From the NCBI GenBank assembly GCA_038318385.1, contig JBBQCD010000012.1, positions 1 through 64,000 on the forward strand: a stretch of 64,000 nucleotides of DNA, read 5' to 3'. The DNA is from Schlegelella_A sp038318385. Its GTDB lineage: Bacteria > Pseudomonadota > Gammaproteobacteria > Burkholderiales > Burkholderiaceae_C. Below are positions 26,020 through 34,663 of the stretch, in pieces. Positions within the stretch are counted from its first letter, which is position 1. Every line of letters starts with the position of its first letter. The notes under the pieces are model-generated. The model saw only the letters and a list, made by a program, of their open reading frames with translations. It searched no databases and was not told the DNA's origin. A program made the translations under genes and the position numbers.

Positions 26020-26613
26020 ATGACCGGCACACTGACCGAAGAGATCGCCGTTGCAGCAGCACGCCTCGTCGTCGAGGACGGCATGGAGTACGGCCCCGCC
26101 AAGCGCCGCGCCGCGCGTCTGCTTGGCCGCCACGTGCGCCAGACGGAACTGCCCGACAACGAACGGCTGGAGGACGAAGTGCGTGCCTATCTGGCGCTCT
26201 TTTGCGCCGAGACTCAGCCGCGCGAGCTCGCCGAATTGCGCACCGTCGCCCTCGCCTGGATGGAACGTCTGGCCGCGTTCCGGCCGCACCTGACGGGTGC
26301 GGTCTGGCGTGGCACCGCAACGCGCCTGAGTGCGATCCGCATCGAGCTCTTCTGCGATGACTCGAAACAGGCGGAGCTCGCCCTCATCGATCAGCACACG
26401 GACTACGAGGTTTCGACCCTCAACGGTCCTCGCGGAAAGCCGATCGACGTGCTGAGCGTCGCGAGCCGTTCCGAGGCCCTGGGGGAAGCGGTCACCGTGC
26501 ACCTGCTGATCCTCGACTACGACGACCTGCGCGGCGCCCTGAAAGTCGATGGCCACGGACGGGCCCAGCGCGGCGACCTCGCTGCCGTCCGCGCCCTGGA
26601 GCCGGCGGCATGA
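26020..26613 (+). CDS. conserved protein of unknown function, possibly a degenerate nucleotidyltransferase-like fold
   Basis: A 197-residue cytoplasmic protein. I recall relatives in Burkholderiales often labelled UDP-N-acetylmuramate-alanine ligase, but no Mur-ligase ATP-binding motif is visible here. Residues about 94-125 read GAVWRGTATRLSAIRIELF. This resembles the GS-x-x-x-G-x-x-x-x-SDIDL loop of polymerase-beta nucleotidyltransferases, with the metal aspartates replaced (IRIE). It overlaps the TlpA gene by ATGA. The family call is firm only as conserved and uncharacterised; the fold is an inference. Confidence 0.6.
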   Translation: MTGTLTEEIAVAAARLVVEDGMEYGPAKRRAARLLGRHVRQTELPDNERLEDEVRAYLALFCAETQPRELAELRTVALAWMERLAAFRPHLTGAVWRGTATRLSAIRIELFCDDSKQAELALIDQHTDYEVSTLNGPRGKPIDVLSVASRSEALGEAVTVHLLILDYDDLRGALKVDGHGRAQRGDLAAVRALEPAA

Positions 26614-27170
26614 ACGACCGCGTGTCCAGGACGCCACCCCTGTCCACGCGGCGCCGGCTTCTCGTGTTCGCCATCGGCGGCGTCGCCGCGGCCGCCGGCG
26701 TCACGCTGGCACTGCGTCGAGAGCCTCCGAAATCCGCCGGCGTCGATGTGTGGGGGCTGCGCTTTCCACGCCCCGGAGGCGGAGAGGTCGTTCTCGAGAC
26801 CCTCCGCGGCACACCGGTCCTCCTCAACTTCTGGGCCACCTGGTGTCCACCTTGCGTCACCGAGATGCCGATGCTGGACGCGTTCCACGCCCGGCATCGA
26901 GCACAAGGGTGGACGGTCGTCGGGCTGGCGGTGGATCAGGAGAAGCCCGTGATGCGATTCCTGGCAGAGCGTTCGATCGCGTTTCCGATCGGCCTGGCCG
27001 GAGCCGCAGGACTCGAACTGGCGCGGGCGCTCGGCAATTCCGCCGGGGGGCTGCCTTTCAGCGTTGTCTTCGGCCGCGATGGGAAGGTGTTGCGGACGAA
27101 GCTCGGAGCGCTCGACGAGGACACGCTGGCGACTTGGGCACGGGGGGCGTCTCCCGATCGTTCAAACTGA
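26610..27170 (+). CDS. TlpA family thiol-disulfide oxidoreductase
   Basis: A 186-residue membrane-anchored periplasmic thioredoxin. An N-terminal helix (about residues 17-34) follows STRRRLL, which looks like a twin-arginine motif. The redox site is WCPPC at 78-82 within NFWATWCPPC, with the cis-proline in GGLPFSVV. TlpA-type proteins reduce disulfides for cytochrome c or copper-centre assembly; the client here is unknown. It ends about 100 bases before accB. Confidence 0.9.
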   Translation: MNDRVSRTPPLSTRRRLLVFAIGGVAAAAGVTLALRREPPKSAGVDVWGLRFPRPGGGEVVLETLRGTPVLLNFWATWCPPCVTEMPMLDAFHARHRAQGWTVVGLAVDQEKPVMRFLAERSIAFPIGLAGAAGLELARALGNSAGGLPFSVVFGRDGKVLRTKLGALDEDTLATWARGASPDRSN

Positions 27171-27267
27171 TCTTGAGCAGCTTTGAACGTTAAATGATGT
27201 AAAGTCGTAAGCTTCGCGCAGCAAACGGCGGCATCTCCAAGGCCCATAAAGAAGATCTGGAGACAAA

Positions 27268-27717
27268 GTGGATCTAAGAAAACTCAAGACGCTGATCGAC
27301 CTGGTCTCGGAATCGAATATATCGGAACTCGAGATCACCGAAGCCGACGGCAAGGTGCGCATCGTCAAGGCGGATCCCGCGCTCGCGGCTCCGCCCGTCC
27401 AGTATGCGCCCCTTCCTGTCCAGGCCGTCCCGGTCGCGCCTCCCGCCGCGGCCGCGGCCCCGGAGGAGCCGGCAGTGGATCACCGGCACGTCGTCAAGTC
27501 GCCGATGGTCGGGACCTTCTACCGCTCGGCAAGCCCCGGTTCCCAGCCGTTCGCGGAGATCGGCACCGCCGTCAAGCAGGGTGAGGCGATCTGCATCATC
27601 GAAGCGATGAAGATCATGAACGAGATCGAAGCCGACCAGGGCGGCACCGTCCGGGAAATCCTGTGCGAGAACGGCCAGGCGGTCGAGTTCGGGCAGCCGC
27701 TGTTCATCATCGAGTGA
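27268..27717 (+). CDS. accB: biotin carboxyl carrier protein of acetyl-CoA carboxylase
   Basis: A 149-residue carrier with the standard layout: a small N-terminal segment, a Pro/Ala linker (about residues 40-68) and a biotinyl domain with EAMKIMNEIE, where K115 is biotinylated. It carries the carboxyl group from biotin carboxylase to the transferase in fatty acid synthesis. The start is GTG 27268 behind CTGGAGAC. The leader (27171-27267) is AT-rich for this genome and likely contains the accBC promoter, though I could not fix its hexamers. Confidence 0.96.
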   Translation: MDLRKLKTLIDLVSESNISELEITEADGKVRIVKADPALAAPPVQYAPLPVQAVPVAPPAAAAAPEEPAVDHRHVVKSPMVGTFYRSASPGSQPFAEIGTAVKQGEAICIIEAMKIMNEIEADQGGTVREILCENGQAVEFGQPLFIIE

Positions 27718-27730
27718 CCCGGCCGAACGC

Positions 27731-29080
27731 ATGTTCAAGAAGATCCTGATCGCCAACCGCGGGGAGATCGCCCTGCGGATCCAGCGCGCCTGCCGCGAGC
27801 TCGGCATCAAGTCGGTGGTGGTCTACTCCGAGGCCGACCGCGACGCCAAGTACGTCAAGCTCGCCGACGAGGCCGTCTGCATCGGGCCCGCAGCCTCGGC
27901 GCAAAGCTACCTCAACATGCCGGCCATCATCTCGACCGCCGAGGTCACCGACGCCGAGGCGATCCACCCCGGCTACGGCTTCCTCTCCGAGAACGCCGAC
28001 TTCGCCGAACGGGTGGAGCGCAGTGGCTTCGCCTTCATCGGACCGAGCCCGGAGTCGATTCGGACGATGGGCGACAAGGTCTCGGCCAAGCAGGCCATGA
28101 TCAAGTCGGGCGTGCCCTGCGTCCCCGGCTCGGAAGGCGCCCTCCCGGAGGATCCCAAGGAGGTCATCAAGGCGGCGCGCGCGGGTGGCTATCCGGTCAT
28201 CATCAAGGCCTCGGGCGGCGGGGGTGGCCGAGGAATGCGGGTCGTCCACACCGAGGCGGCACTGGTCTCGGCCGTGCAGACCACGCGTGCCGAGGCGGCC
28301 GCCGCCTTCAGCAACCCGGCGGTCTACCTCGAGAAGTTCCTCGAGAACCCGCGACATATCGAGATCCAGGTCCTTGCCGACCAGCACAAGAACGCGGTCT
28401 GGCTTGGCGAGCGCGACTGCTCGATGCAGCGTCGCCACCAGAAGATCATCGAGGAAGCGCCTGCGCCGGGCATCCCGCGCCGCGTCATCGAGCGCATCGG
28501 CGAGCGCTGCGCCGCCGCCTGCAAGAAGATCGGCTACCGCGGCGCCGGCACGTTCGAGTTCCTCTACGAGAACGGCGAGTTCTTCTTCATCGAGATGAAC
28601 ACCCGCGTGCAGGTCGAGCATCCGGTGACCGAATGGGTGACCGGCATCGACATCGTGCAGATGCAGATCCGCATCGCCGCCGGGGAGAAGTTGCCGTTCG
28701 CGCAGCGCAACATCCAGATGCGCGGCCATTCGATCGAATGCCGAATCAACGCCGAGGACCCCTACAAGTACACCCCCTCGCCGGGACGCATCACGATGTG
28801 GCACGCGCCGGGTGGACCCGGGGTGCGCGTCGACTCGCACGTCTATACAAATTACTACGTGCCGCCGAACTACGACTCGATGATCGGCAAGATCATCGTC
28901 CACGGCGACACCCGCGAGCAGGCCCTCGCGCGCATGCGCATCGCACTGTCCGATCCGGTGGGCGCGGGCAGCCGGACGAACATTCCGCGTCACCGCGAGC
29001 TGATGGTCGATGCGAAGTTCGTCGAGGGCGGCACCAGCATCCACGACCTCGACGGCTGGATGAGTCAGCACAACCGCTGA
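27731..29080 (+). CDS. accC: biotin carboxylase subunit of acetyl-CoA carboxylase
   Basis: A 449-residue ATP-grasp enzyme carboxylating the biotin of AccB. Recognisable parts are KILIANRGEIALRI at the start, HPGYGFLSENADFA, the glycine-rich ATP loop KASGGGGGRGMR, and EMNTRVQVEHPVTEWVTGID carrying active-site residues. The length equals the family norm. It follows accB by 13 bases. Confidence 0.97.
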   Translation: MFKKILIANRGEIALRIQRACRELGIKSVVVYSEADRDAKYVKLADEAVCIGPAASAQSYLNMPAIISTAEVTDAEAIHPGYGFLSENADFAERVERSGFAFIGPSPESIRTMGDKVSAKQAMIKSGVPCVPGSEGALPEDPKEVIKAARAGGYPVIIKASGGGGGRGMRVVHTEAALVSAVQTTRAEAAAAFSNPAVYLEKFLENPRHIEIQVLADQHKNAVWLGERDCSMQRRHQKIIEEAPAPGIPRRVIERIGERCAAACKKIGYRGAGTFEFLYENGEFFFIEMNTRVQVEHPVTEWVTGIDIVQMQIRIAAGEKLPFAQRNIQMRGHSIECRINAEDPYKYTPSPGRITMWHAPGGPGVRVDSHVYTNYYVPPNYDSMIGKIIVHGDTREQALARMRIALSDPVGAGSRTNIPRHRELMVDAKFVEGGTSIHDLDGWMSQHNR

Positions 29081-29086
29081 GACGGC

Positions 29087-29995
29087 ATGGTCGAGATGAT
29101 CCTGCTCGCCGCCGCGGCGAGTATCGAATCGGTATCCGACGCCTTGCTCGACGAGCACCAGGCGCTCTCGGTATCGGTCGAGGACGCCGATGCCGGAACC
29201 GATGCCGAGCGGGCATTGTTCGGCGAACCCGGGATGCCCGCCGTCGCTGCGGCCTGGGAGCACTCGCGCGTCAGGGCGCTCTTCGCCGACGAGGAGCAGG
29301 CGGCCCGGGCAGCGACGGCGCTGCTCGCGCAAGGCGACGACAGGCTCCGCCTGGCGTCCATCGAGCCGCTCGAGAACCAGGACTGGGTCCGCCTGACGCA
29401 GTCGCAGTTCGCGCCGACGGCCATCACGCCGGAATTCTGGATCGTGCCGACGTGGCACGAGCCGCCGCCCGAGGCGCGCCGGGTGATCCGCCTGGACCCC
29501 GGCATGGCGTTCGGCACCGGTACCCATCCGACGACCCGGATGTGCCTGCGCTGGATCGCTCGCCGATCGTCGGCCGGCAACGCCCCCTGGTCACGCGTGC
29601 TCGACTACGGCTGCGGCTCCGGGATCCTGGCCATCGGCGCGGCGCTCCACGGCGCGCGGAGCATCGATGCCGTCGACATCGACCCGGAGGCCGTGAAGGC
29701 CAGCATCGCGAACGCGCGCGCCAACGACGTCACGCTGGCCTGCGGCCTTCCGGACCTTGCGGCCGGGACCTATGGTCTGGTGCTGGCGAACATCCTGGCT
29801 ACGCCGCTCAAAGTACTGGCGCCGCTGCTGTGCACCTTTCTCGAATCGGGCGCCGACCTCGTGCTCGCAGGAATTCTCGAGCGCCAGGCCGAGGAGATTG
29901 CGGCGACATACCAGCCCTGGCTGGTTCTCGAACCCGCCGACCTCGAAGACGGCTGGGTGCTGATGGCGGGCCGCTCGACGAGGCGCATGGCATGA
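29087..29995 (+). CDS. prmA: ribosomal protein L11 methyltransferase
   Basis: A 302-residue SAM-dependent methyltransferase. The N-terminal substrate domain contains NQDWVRLTQSQFAP; FGTGTHPTTRMCLRW precedes motif I, LDYGCGSGILAIGA, followed by VDIDPEAVKAS and the LANILATPLK loop, all characteristic of PrmA. It starts six bases after accC, the usual accB-accC-prmA order. Confidence 0.95.
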   Translation: MVEMILLAAAASIESVSDALLDEHQALSVSVEDADAGTDAERALFGEPGMPAVAAAWEHSRVRALFADEEQAARAATALLAQGDDRLRLASIEPLENQDWVRLTQSQFAPTAITPEFWIVPTWHEPPPEARRVIRLDPGMAFGTGTHPTTRMCLRWIARRSSAGNAPWSRVLDYGCGSGILAIGAALHGARSIDAVDIDPEAVKASIANARANDVTLACGLPDLAAGTYGLVLANILATPLKVLAPLLCTFLESGADLVLAGILERQAEEIAATYQPWLVLEPADLEDGWVLMAGRSTRRMA

Positions 29996-30002
29996 TCCCG
30001 CG

Positions 30003-31196
30003 ATGAGTCTGGCCACGCGTTGCACAGCCTGCGGCACCGCGTTTCGGGTGGTCCAGGACCAGCTCAAGGTCTCCGAGGGCTGGGTGCGTTGCGGACGCTG
30101 CAACGAAGTGTTCAACGCCCTCGAAGGCCTCTTCGACCTCGAGCGCGAGACCTCCTCCGAATGGGACCGTCCCGCCACGTCCGGTCGCGAAGTCAGCGCC
30201 GCCGGCAGGCCCGCCGACGCTGCCCCTGACGACGACGGCCTCCCCTCGGGGGTGGCTGCGCACGACGCTGGCGAGCGTCATCCAGAGGCTCTGCAGCGCC
30301 CTGGGTTTCAGGAGCCCGGGGTCCTTCATGAAGAGCAGCAGCAGATCGAAGTCGGCAGCATCCCGGTCGCTGTGGTCGCTGTGCCCGATCCGGCAACCTT
30401 CGACCCTCACGCACCAGCCGTCGATCCGGATCACCAGGAACCTTGGATCGAATCGGCGAGCCCGCCGGAGGGCGCGCTGGACCAGGAAATCGACGCCCAT
30501 CTCTTCGGCGCACGGCGCGCTTCGCGCCGCCGGACCATACCGGTCGAGGTCAACGAACGCGACCGCATCGACTTCTCCGATGCACGTTTCGACTCCGATC
30601 TCCTCCCCGACGCAGCCGATGACGAATCGGCCGCCGAGGGGACGATCGCGCTCCCGCCGTTGCTGCCGCTCGAGACTGCGGCGCCGCCAGAGTTCCTGCG
30701 TCGTGCCGAGCACAAGGCGCGCTGGCAACGCCCGCAGGTGCAAGCCGCGCTGGCGCTTGCCGCACTCTGCCTGCTCGGATTGCTGGTGCTGCAGTCCGGT
30801 CATCACTTCCGCGACCTCGCAGCCGCGCGCTGGCCCGCGTTGCGCCCAGCCCTGGTGACGTGGTGCGAGGTCGCCGGCTGCCGCCTCGAGGCGCCGCGCC
30901 GCATCGACGACATTGCCGTCGAGAGCACCGCCCTGTCCCGCGTGGCCGATGCCGATGCCTTTCGCCTGGCCGTCACGCTGCGCAGCCGCGCCAGCGTGCC
31001 GGTCGCCGTGCCGTGGGTCGACCTGAGTCTCACCGACGCGAGCGGCCGGCTGGTGGCGCGCAGGGCGCTCGGCGCCGGCGAGTTCGAGCCTGTCGCAGCG
31101 ACGCTGAGTCCCGGCGGCGAAGTCGTGCTGCAAACCCTGCTGGCTGCGCGCAATGCACGAGTCACCGGCTACACGGTCGAAATCTTCTATCCCTGA
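30003..31196 (+). CDS. MJ0042-type zinc-ribbon protein with C-terminal DUF3426 domain
   Basis: A 397-residue protein starting with a zinc ribbon: CTACGTAF and RCGRCNEVF supply C7, C10, C30 and C33. A long low-complexity middle (about residues 50-235) leads to one membrane helix (about 243-265) and a C-terminal DUF3426 domain, probably periplasmic. The topology, with a cytoplasmic zinc finger and an external domain, suggests signalling or regulation, but no function is established. It starts eight bases after prmA. Confidence 0.85.
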   Translation: MSLATRCTACGTAFRVVQDQLKVSEGWVRCGRCNEVFNALEGLFDLERETSSEWDRPATSGREVSAAGRPADAAPDDDGLPSGVAAHDAGERHPEALQRPGFQEPGVLHEEQQQIEVGSIPVAVVAVPDPATFDPHAPAVDPDHQEPWIESASPPEGALDQEIDAHLFGARRASRRRTIPVEVNERDRIDFSDARFDSDLLPDAADDESAAEGTIALPPLLPLETAAPPEFLRRAEHKARWQRPQVQAALALAALCLLGLLVLQSGHHFRDLAAARWPALRPALVTWCEVAGCRLEAPRRIDDIAVESTALSRVADADAFRLAVTLRSRASVPVAVPWVDLSLTDASGRLVARRALGAGEFEPVAATLSPGGEVVLQTLLAARNARVTGYTVEIFYP

Positions 31197-31241
31197 GGCG
31201 CCAGCGGCAATCCGCCGTCCGCCCATTCAACTGGAGTCTTC

Positions 31242-32150
31242 ATGTCGGTCCTGGTCTGCGGTTCCCTGGCGTTCGACACCATCACGACCTTTCCAGGTCA
31301 CTTCGCGCAGCAGATCCTGCCGGAGCAACTGCACATCCTGAACGTCTCGTTCCTGGTACCGACGTTGCGGCGGGAGTTCGGCGGCTGCGCCGGAAACATT
31401 GCATACACCCTGCGCCAGCTGGGAGGTGAACCCCACGTGATGGCCGCCGTCGGCGACGATGGCGACGAGTACCTCGATCGACTGCGCGCGTGGGGCGCGG
31501 CCACGGACAGCGTCCGCAAGATTCCTGGCACCTATACCGCGCAGGCCATCATCATCACCGATCGCGACAACAACCAGATCACCGCCTTTCACCCCGGGGC
31601 CATGCAGTCGGCCCACGAGACAGCGGTGCCGAAGGATGCCGGCATCGACCTGGCGATCATTGCGCCGGACGGCCGCGACGCGATGCTTCAACATGCCGCC
31701 CAGCTCGAGGCGGCGGGAATTCCGTTCGTCTTCGACCCCGGGCAGGGCCTTCCGATGTTCGATGGCGCCGAACTGGAGCGGTTCGTCGAGCAGGCAGACT
31801 GGGTCGCCCTCAACGACTACGAAGCCCGCATGCTCTGCGAGCGAACGGGTCGCTCTCTGGAAACGCTTTCGCGCTCGCACCTGCGCGGGGTCATCGTCAC
31901 CCTGGGCGCGCAAGGCTGCGACGTGTGGGAACAAGGGGTGCGCCAGCATGTACCCGGAGTGGCGGCACGCGAGGTCCTCGATCCGACCGGCTGCGGCGAT
32001 GCCTTCCGGGCGGCCTTGCTCTACGGGCTCGGGCGCGGCTGGACCTTGCAGCGCTGCGCCGAGCTCGGCAACCGGATCGGCGCCATCAAGGTCGCCAGCC
32101 GCGGTGGACAGAATCATGTGCTGGATCGCACGGAGCTGGGCCTGCCTTGA
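31242..32150 (+). CDS. PfkB family carbohydrate/nucleoside kinase
   Basis: A 302-residue ribokinase-fold enzyme. The substrate-side GGCAGNIAYTLRQLGG is near residues 46-62. The C-terminal DPTGCGDAFRAALLYG holds the catalytic aspartate and anion hole. Betaproteobacterial members of this branch are often called adenosine kinase; the substrate is not decidable here. GGAG precedes the ATG at 31242. Confidence 0.88.
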   Translation: MSVLVCGSLAFDTITTFPGHFAQQILPEQLHILNVSFLVPTLRREFGGCAGNIAYTLRQLGGEPHVMAAVGDDGDEYLDRLRAWGAATDSVRKIPGTYTAQAIIITDRDNNQITAFHPGAMQSAHETAVPKDAGIDLAIIAPDGRDAMLQHAAQLEAAGIPFVFDPGQGLPMFDGAELERFVEQADWVALNDYEARMLCERTGRSLETLSRSHLRGVIVTLGAQGCDVWEQGVRQHVPGVAAREVLDPTGCGDAFRAALLYGLGRGWTLQRCAELGNRIGAIKVASRGGQNHVLDRTELGLP

Positions 32151-32195
32151 CGGCTGCCTCAAGTTCCCGGCGGCGCTGCCGAAGACCAGCGCAAC

Positions 32196-32555
32196 ATGGA
32201 TACGCGTCACTGGTTGATATTTGCCCTGGGGGGCCTCTCCCTCTGCATCACCACCTGGCTGGCATGCCGCTGGTGGTACGGGCGCAAGCTCGACACCGCC
32301 TATCTTCGGCTGGACAAGACGGACAAGGCCCGTCTCTTCTCGATCCAGCAGACGTTGCAGGCCCGCAAGCAGATCGAGGCCCTGCAAAAGGACGTCTCAT
32401 CGCAGCAGGAGGCGCTTTCGAAGGCACAGATCGAGCACAAGCGCTCGCGCCACCTCGAGTCGGCGCTGAAGGTCACGGCCGAGGAAGAGGCCCGGGTGGC
32501 GGCGTTGTCACGCCCCGCAGGACACGGCTTTGCCGAAACGCAGCCGATGGCCTGA
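32196..32555 (+). CDS. small membrane-anchored coiled-coil protein, unknown
   Basis: A 119-residue protein with one N-terminal membrane helix (about residues 6-24) followed by a charged helical region (about 35-100, Lys/Glu/Gln-rich) that looks like a coiled coil. It starts 45 bases after the PfkB kinase gene and ends the long plus-strand block. I do not recognise a family. Confidence 0.65.
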   Translation: MDTRHWLIFALGGLSLCITTWLACRWWYGRKLDTAYLRLDKTDKARLFSIQQTLQARKQIEALQKDVSSQQEALSKAQIEHKRSRHLESALKVTAEEEARVAALSRPAGHGFAETQPMA

Positions 32556-32626
32556 GGAGCGCTGACAGTTACGCGACGGCGACGGCGCACGGAGCCCGAC
32601 GAACCGCGCAGACGAGCGGGGCCTAG

Positions 32627-32651
32627 AAAAAACCCGGCCGCAGCCGGGTTT
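32627..32651 (-). terminator. rho-independent terminator of the histone-like gene
   Basis: The stem AACCCGGC/GCCGGGTT (32631-32638 with 32643-32650) has a 4-base loop. Read on the minus strand it is followed by TTTT, 24 bases after the histone-like stop. The plus-strand gene ending at 32555 may share it, though the T-run is on the minus side. Confidence 0.85.
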
Positions 32652-32674
32652 CAAGCAAACGCGAACCCTAGATA

Positions 32675-33148
32675 TCAGGGCTTGCTGCCGGTCGGAAACG
32701 GCCACGCAGCCTGAGGGCTGAGGGACGTCTTCGCAGGAGCCGCTGGCGCTGCAGCAGGCGCAGGTGTGGCCGGGGCCTTCTTCGCGGCGGCCTTCTTCGC
32801 AGGCGCCTTTCTGGCCGCCTTCTTCGCAGGCGCCTTCTTGGCCGCCTTCTTCGCAGGGGCCTTCTTCGCAGCCTTCTTGGCCGGCGACTTCTTCGCAGCC
32901 TTCTTGGCTGGCGACTTCTTCGCGGCCTTCTTGGCCGGCGACTTCTTCGCAGCCTTCTTGGCCGGCGACTTCTTCGCAGCCGACTTCTTCGCCGGCGACT
33001 TCTTCGCAGCCGACTTCTTCGCCGGCGACTTCTTCGCGGCCTTCTTCGCCGGCGACTTCTTGGCCGCCGACTTCTTGGCGGCCGACTTCTTCGCCGGCGA
33101 CTTCTTCGCGGCGGATTTCTTGGCCGAAGCCTTCTTTGCAGTTGCCAT
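32675..33148 (-). CDS. histone H1-like Ala/Lys-rich DNA-binding protein
   Basis: A 157-residue, extremely basic protein made of about 28 units of the type AKKS, PAKK and AAKK, plus a short Pro/Ala tail ending FPTGSKP. It resembles the bacterial AlaLys-rich histone H1 homologues of betaproteobacteria and Bordetella BpH1. These bind DNA non-specifically and compact the nucleoid; repeat number varies between strains. A clear AAGGAGA lies upstream of the ATG at 33148, and a strong terminator follows. Confidence 0.88.
   Translation of the reverse strand: MATAKKASAKKSAAKKSPAKKSAAKKSAAKKSPAKKAAKKSPAKKSAAKKSPAKKSAAKKSPAKKAAKKSPAKKAAKKSPAKKAAKKSPAKKAAKKAPAKKAAKKAPAKKAARKAPAKKAAAKKAPATPAPAAAPAAPAKTSLSPQAAWPFPTGSKP
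32770..33135 (-). repeat. in-gene tandem repeats encoding Lys-Lys-Ala-Ala / Lys-Lys-Ser-Pro units
   Basis: Short 12-15 base units of the form GCCAAGAAG plus GCYGCG or TCGCCG repeat almost without break across the histone-like gene. The array is prone to unit gain or loss. It also creates a spurious open frame on the plus strand. Confidence 0.85.
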
Positions 33149-33406
33149 TTACGTTTCTCCTTGATCAAGTTGACAAAGAACTGGCCGGATCCGACTCTCG
33201 TCGGCCCCGGTCAGCTATTCACCGCCCGAAATCTGCCCAGGAGGGGCGCCCCGGTACGGTGAATGGGGTTGCAGACCCCGTGCTCCGCTTCTGTGTCGGT
33301 GCATCGGGGTCCACGAATCTTGATCTCTCTTCAGCGCCGTTCGGTCCTGCACCGATCCGGCCCCAGCCATTGCGTCTAACCGTGCAATGACCTTTGCCAG
33401 GTGGAT

Positions 33407-33426
33407 GACCGTGCAATCGCACGGTC
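33407..33426 (-). other. hairpin just beyond the nrdB stop
   Basis: A perfect 8-bp stem, GACCGTGC with GCACGGTC, closes an AATC loop 12 bases after the nrdB stop. No T-run follows on the minus strand. It may be an RNA-stability or pause hairpin for the nrdAB message. The rest of the 289-base gap shows no gene. Confidence 0.5.
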
Positions 33427-33437
33427 GTCCGCCCGGC

Positions 33438-34640
33438 TCAGTCCCATGACAGCGCGCCGCCGCTCTGGTACTCGATGACGCGCGTTTCGAAAAAGTTTCG
33501 CTCCTTCTTCAGGTCGATCATCTCGCTCATCCACGGGAACGGGTTTTCCTCGTTCGGGAAGAGCTCCTCCAGGCCGATCTGCGTCGCCCGCCGGTTGGCG
33601 ATGTAGCGCAGGTAGCCCTTGAACATCGAGGCGTTCATGCCGAGCACGCCACGCGGCATGGTGTCCTCAGCGTAGCGGTACTCGAGCTCGACGGCCTTCT
33701 GGAACAAGGCCTTGATCTCGGCCTTGAACTCCGCATTCCAGAGGTGCGGATTCTCGACCTTGATCTGGTTGATCAGGTCGATGCCGAAATTGCAGTGCAT
33801 CGACTCGTCGCGCAGGATGTACTGGTACTGCTCGGCCGCCCCGGTCATCTTGTTCTGCCGGCCGAGTGCCAGGATCTGGGTGAAGCCGACGTAGAAGAAG
33901 AGGCCTTCCATCAGGCACGCGAAGACGATCAGCGACTTCAGCAGCTTCTGATCGTTCTCCGGCGTTCCGGTGTGGAAGTTCGGATCCATGATCTCGCCGA
34001 TGAACGGCAACAGGAACTCGTCCTTGTCGCGAATCGACTGGACCTCGTTGTAGGCGTTGAAGATCTCGCTCTCGTCGAGCCCGAGCGATTCGACGATGTA
34101 CTGGTAGGCGTGCGTATGGATCGCCTCTTCGAACGCCTGGCGCAGCAGGAACTGGCGGCATTCCGGAGCGGTGATATGCCGATACGTGCCGAGCACGATG
34201 TTGTTGGCGGCGAGCGAATCGGCGGTCACGAAGAAGCCGAGGTTGCGCTTGACGATGCGGCGTTCGTCTTCGGTGAGCCCGTTGGGATCCTTCCAGGTCG
34301 CGATGTCCCGCGACATGTTGATCTCCTGCGGCATCCAGTGGTTCGAGCAGGTGGCGAGGTACTTCTCCCAGGCCCACTTGTACTTGAACGGAACCAGCTG
34401 ATTGACGTCGGTCTTGCCGTTGATGATGCGCTTGTCGGCGGCGTTGACGCGCCGGGCGCTGGGGGGTGCTGCGGTCGCCGAGGCATTCGCCGGGGACCGC
34501 GTGGGCATCGGCTCGGCCGACGCGGACACGACCGCGAGGAGCGGCGACGAGGACGCGAGGCGTGCCGCGGAACTCGTGTTCTGCGTGGGGCTCGCGGTGT
34601 GAACTTTCGCGGGTTTTACGTCTTCTTCCCAGACCAGCAT
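33438..34640 (-). CDS. nrdB: ribonucleoside-diphosphate reductase beta subunit (class Ia)
   Basis: A 400-residue radical-generating subunit making deoxyribonucleotides with NrdA. D in TADSLAANN and E/H in FEEAIHTHAY are metal ligands; the tyrosine of THAY aligns with the E. coli radical Tyr122. The sequence otherwise resembles the Chlamydia-like branch, which has Phe there, so this member should be a Tyr-radical enzyme. After MLVWEEDVKPAK comes an Ala/Ser/Pro-rich stretch (about residues 13-64), an unusual insertion before the fold at NAADKRIINGKTDVNQL. AGGAAA precedes the ATG. Confidence 0.95.
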   Translation of the reverse strand: MLVWEEDVKPAKVHTASPTQNTSSAARLASSSPLLAVVSASAEPMPTRSPANASATAAPPSARRVNAADKRIINGKTDVNQLVPFKYKWAWEKYLATCSNHWMPQEINMSRDIATWKDPNGLTEDERRIVKRNLGFFVTADSLAANNIVLGTYRHITAPECRQFLLRQAFEEAIHTHAYQYIVESLGLDESEIFNAYNEVQSIRDKDEFLLPFIGEIMDPNFHTGTPENDQKLLKSLIVFACLMEGLFFYVGFTQILALGRQNKMTGAAEQYQYILRDESMHCNFGIDLINQIKVENPHLWNAEFKAEIKALFQKAVELEYRYAEDTMPRGVLGMNASMFKGYLRYIANRRATQIGLEELFPNEENPFPWMSEMIDLKKERNFFETRVIEYQSGGALSWD

Positions 34641-34663
34641 TGGTTGATTTCCTGTGCGTTCGG

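Noticed and set aside
27171..27267. A defined promoter for accB in the AT-rich leader
   Set aside because: TTGAGC and TTGAAC hexamers are present but none has a convincing -10 at 16-18 bases.
27707..29527. A minus-strand open frame of about 600 codons opposite accC
   Set aside because: Overlaps the unmistakable biotin carboxylase gene and shows no motif of its own.
32770..33135. Regular short repeats that could suggest a CRISPR array
   Set aside because: The unit is 12-15 bases with no unique spacers and stays in a coding frame; it is protein repeat, not CRISPR.
32766..33164. A plus-strand open frame of 132 codons, extremely rich in Phe and Ala
   Set aside because: It is the antisense shadow of the Lys/Ala repeat gene; it has no Shine-Dalgarno and its composition is dictated by the minus-strand repeats.
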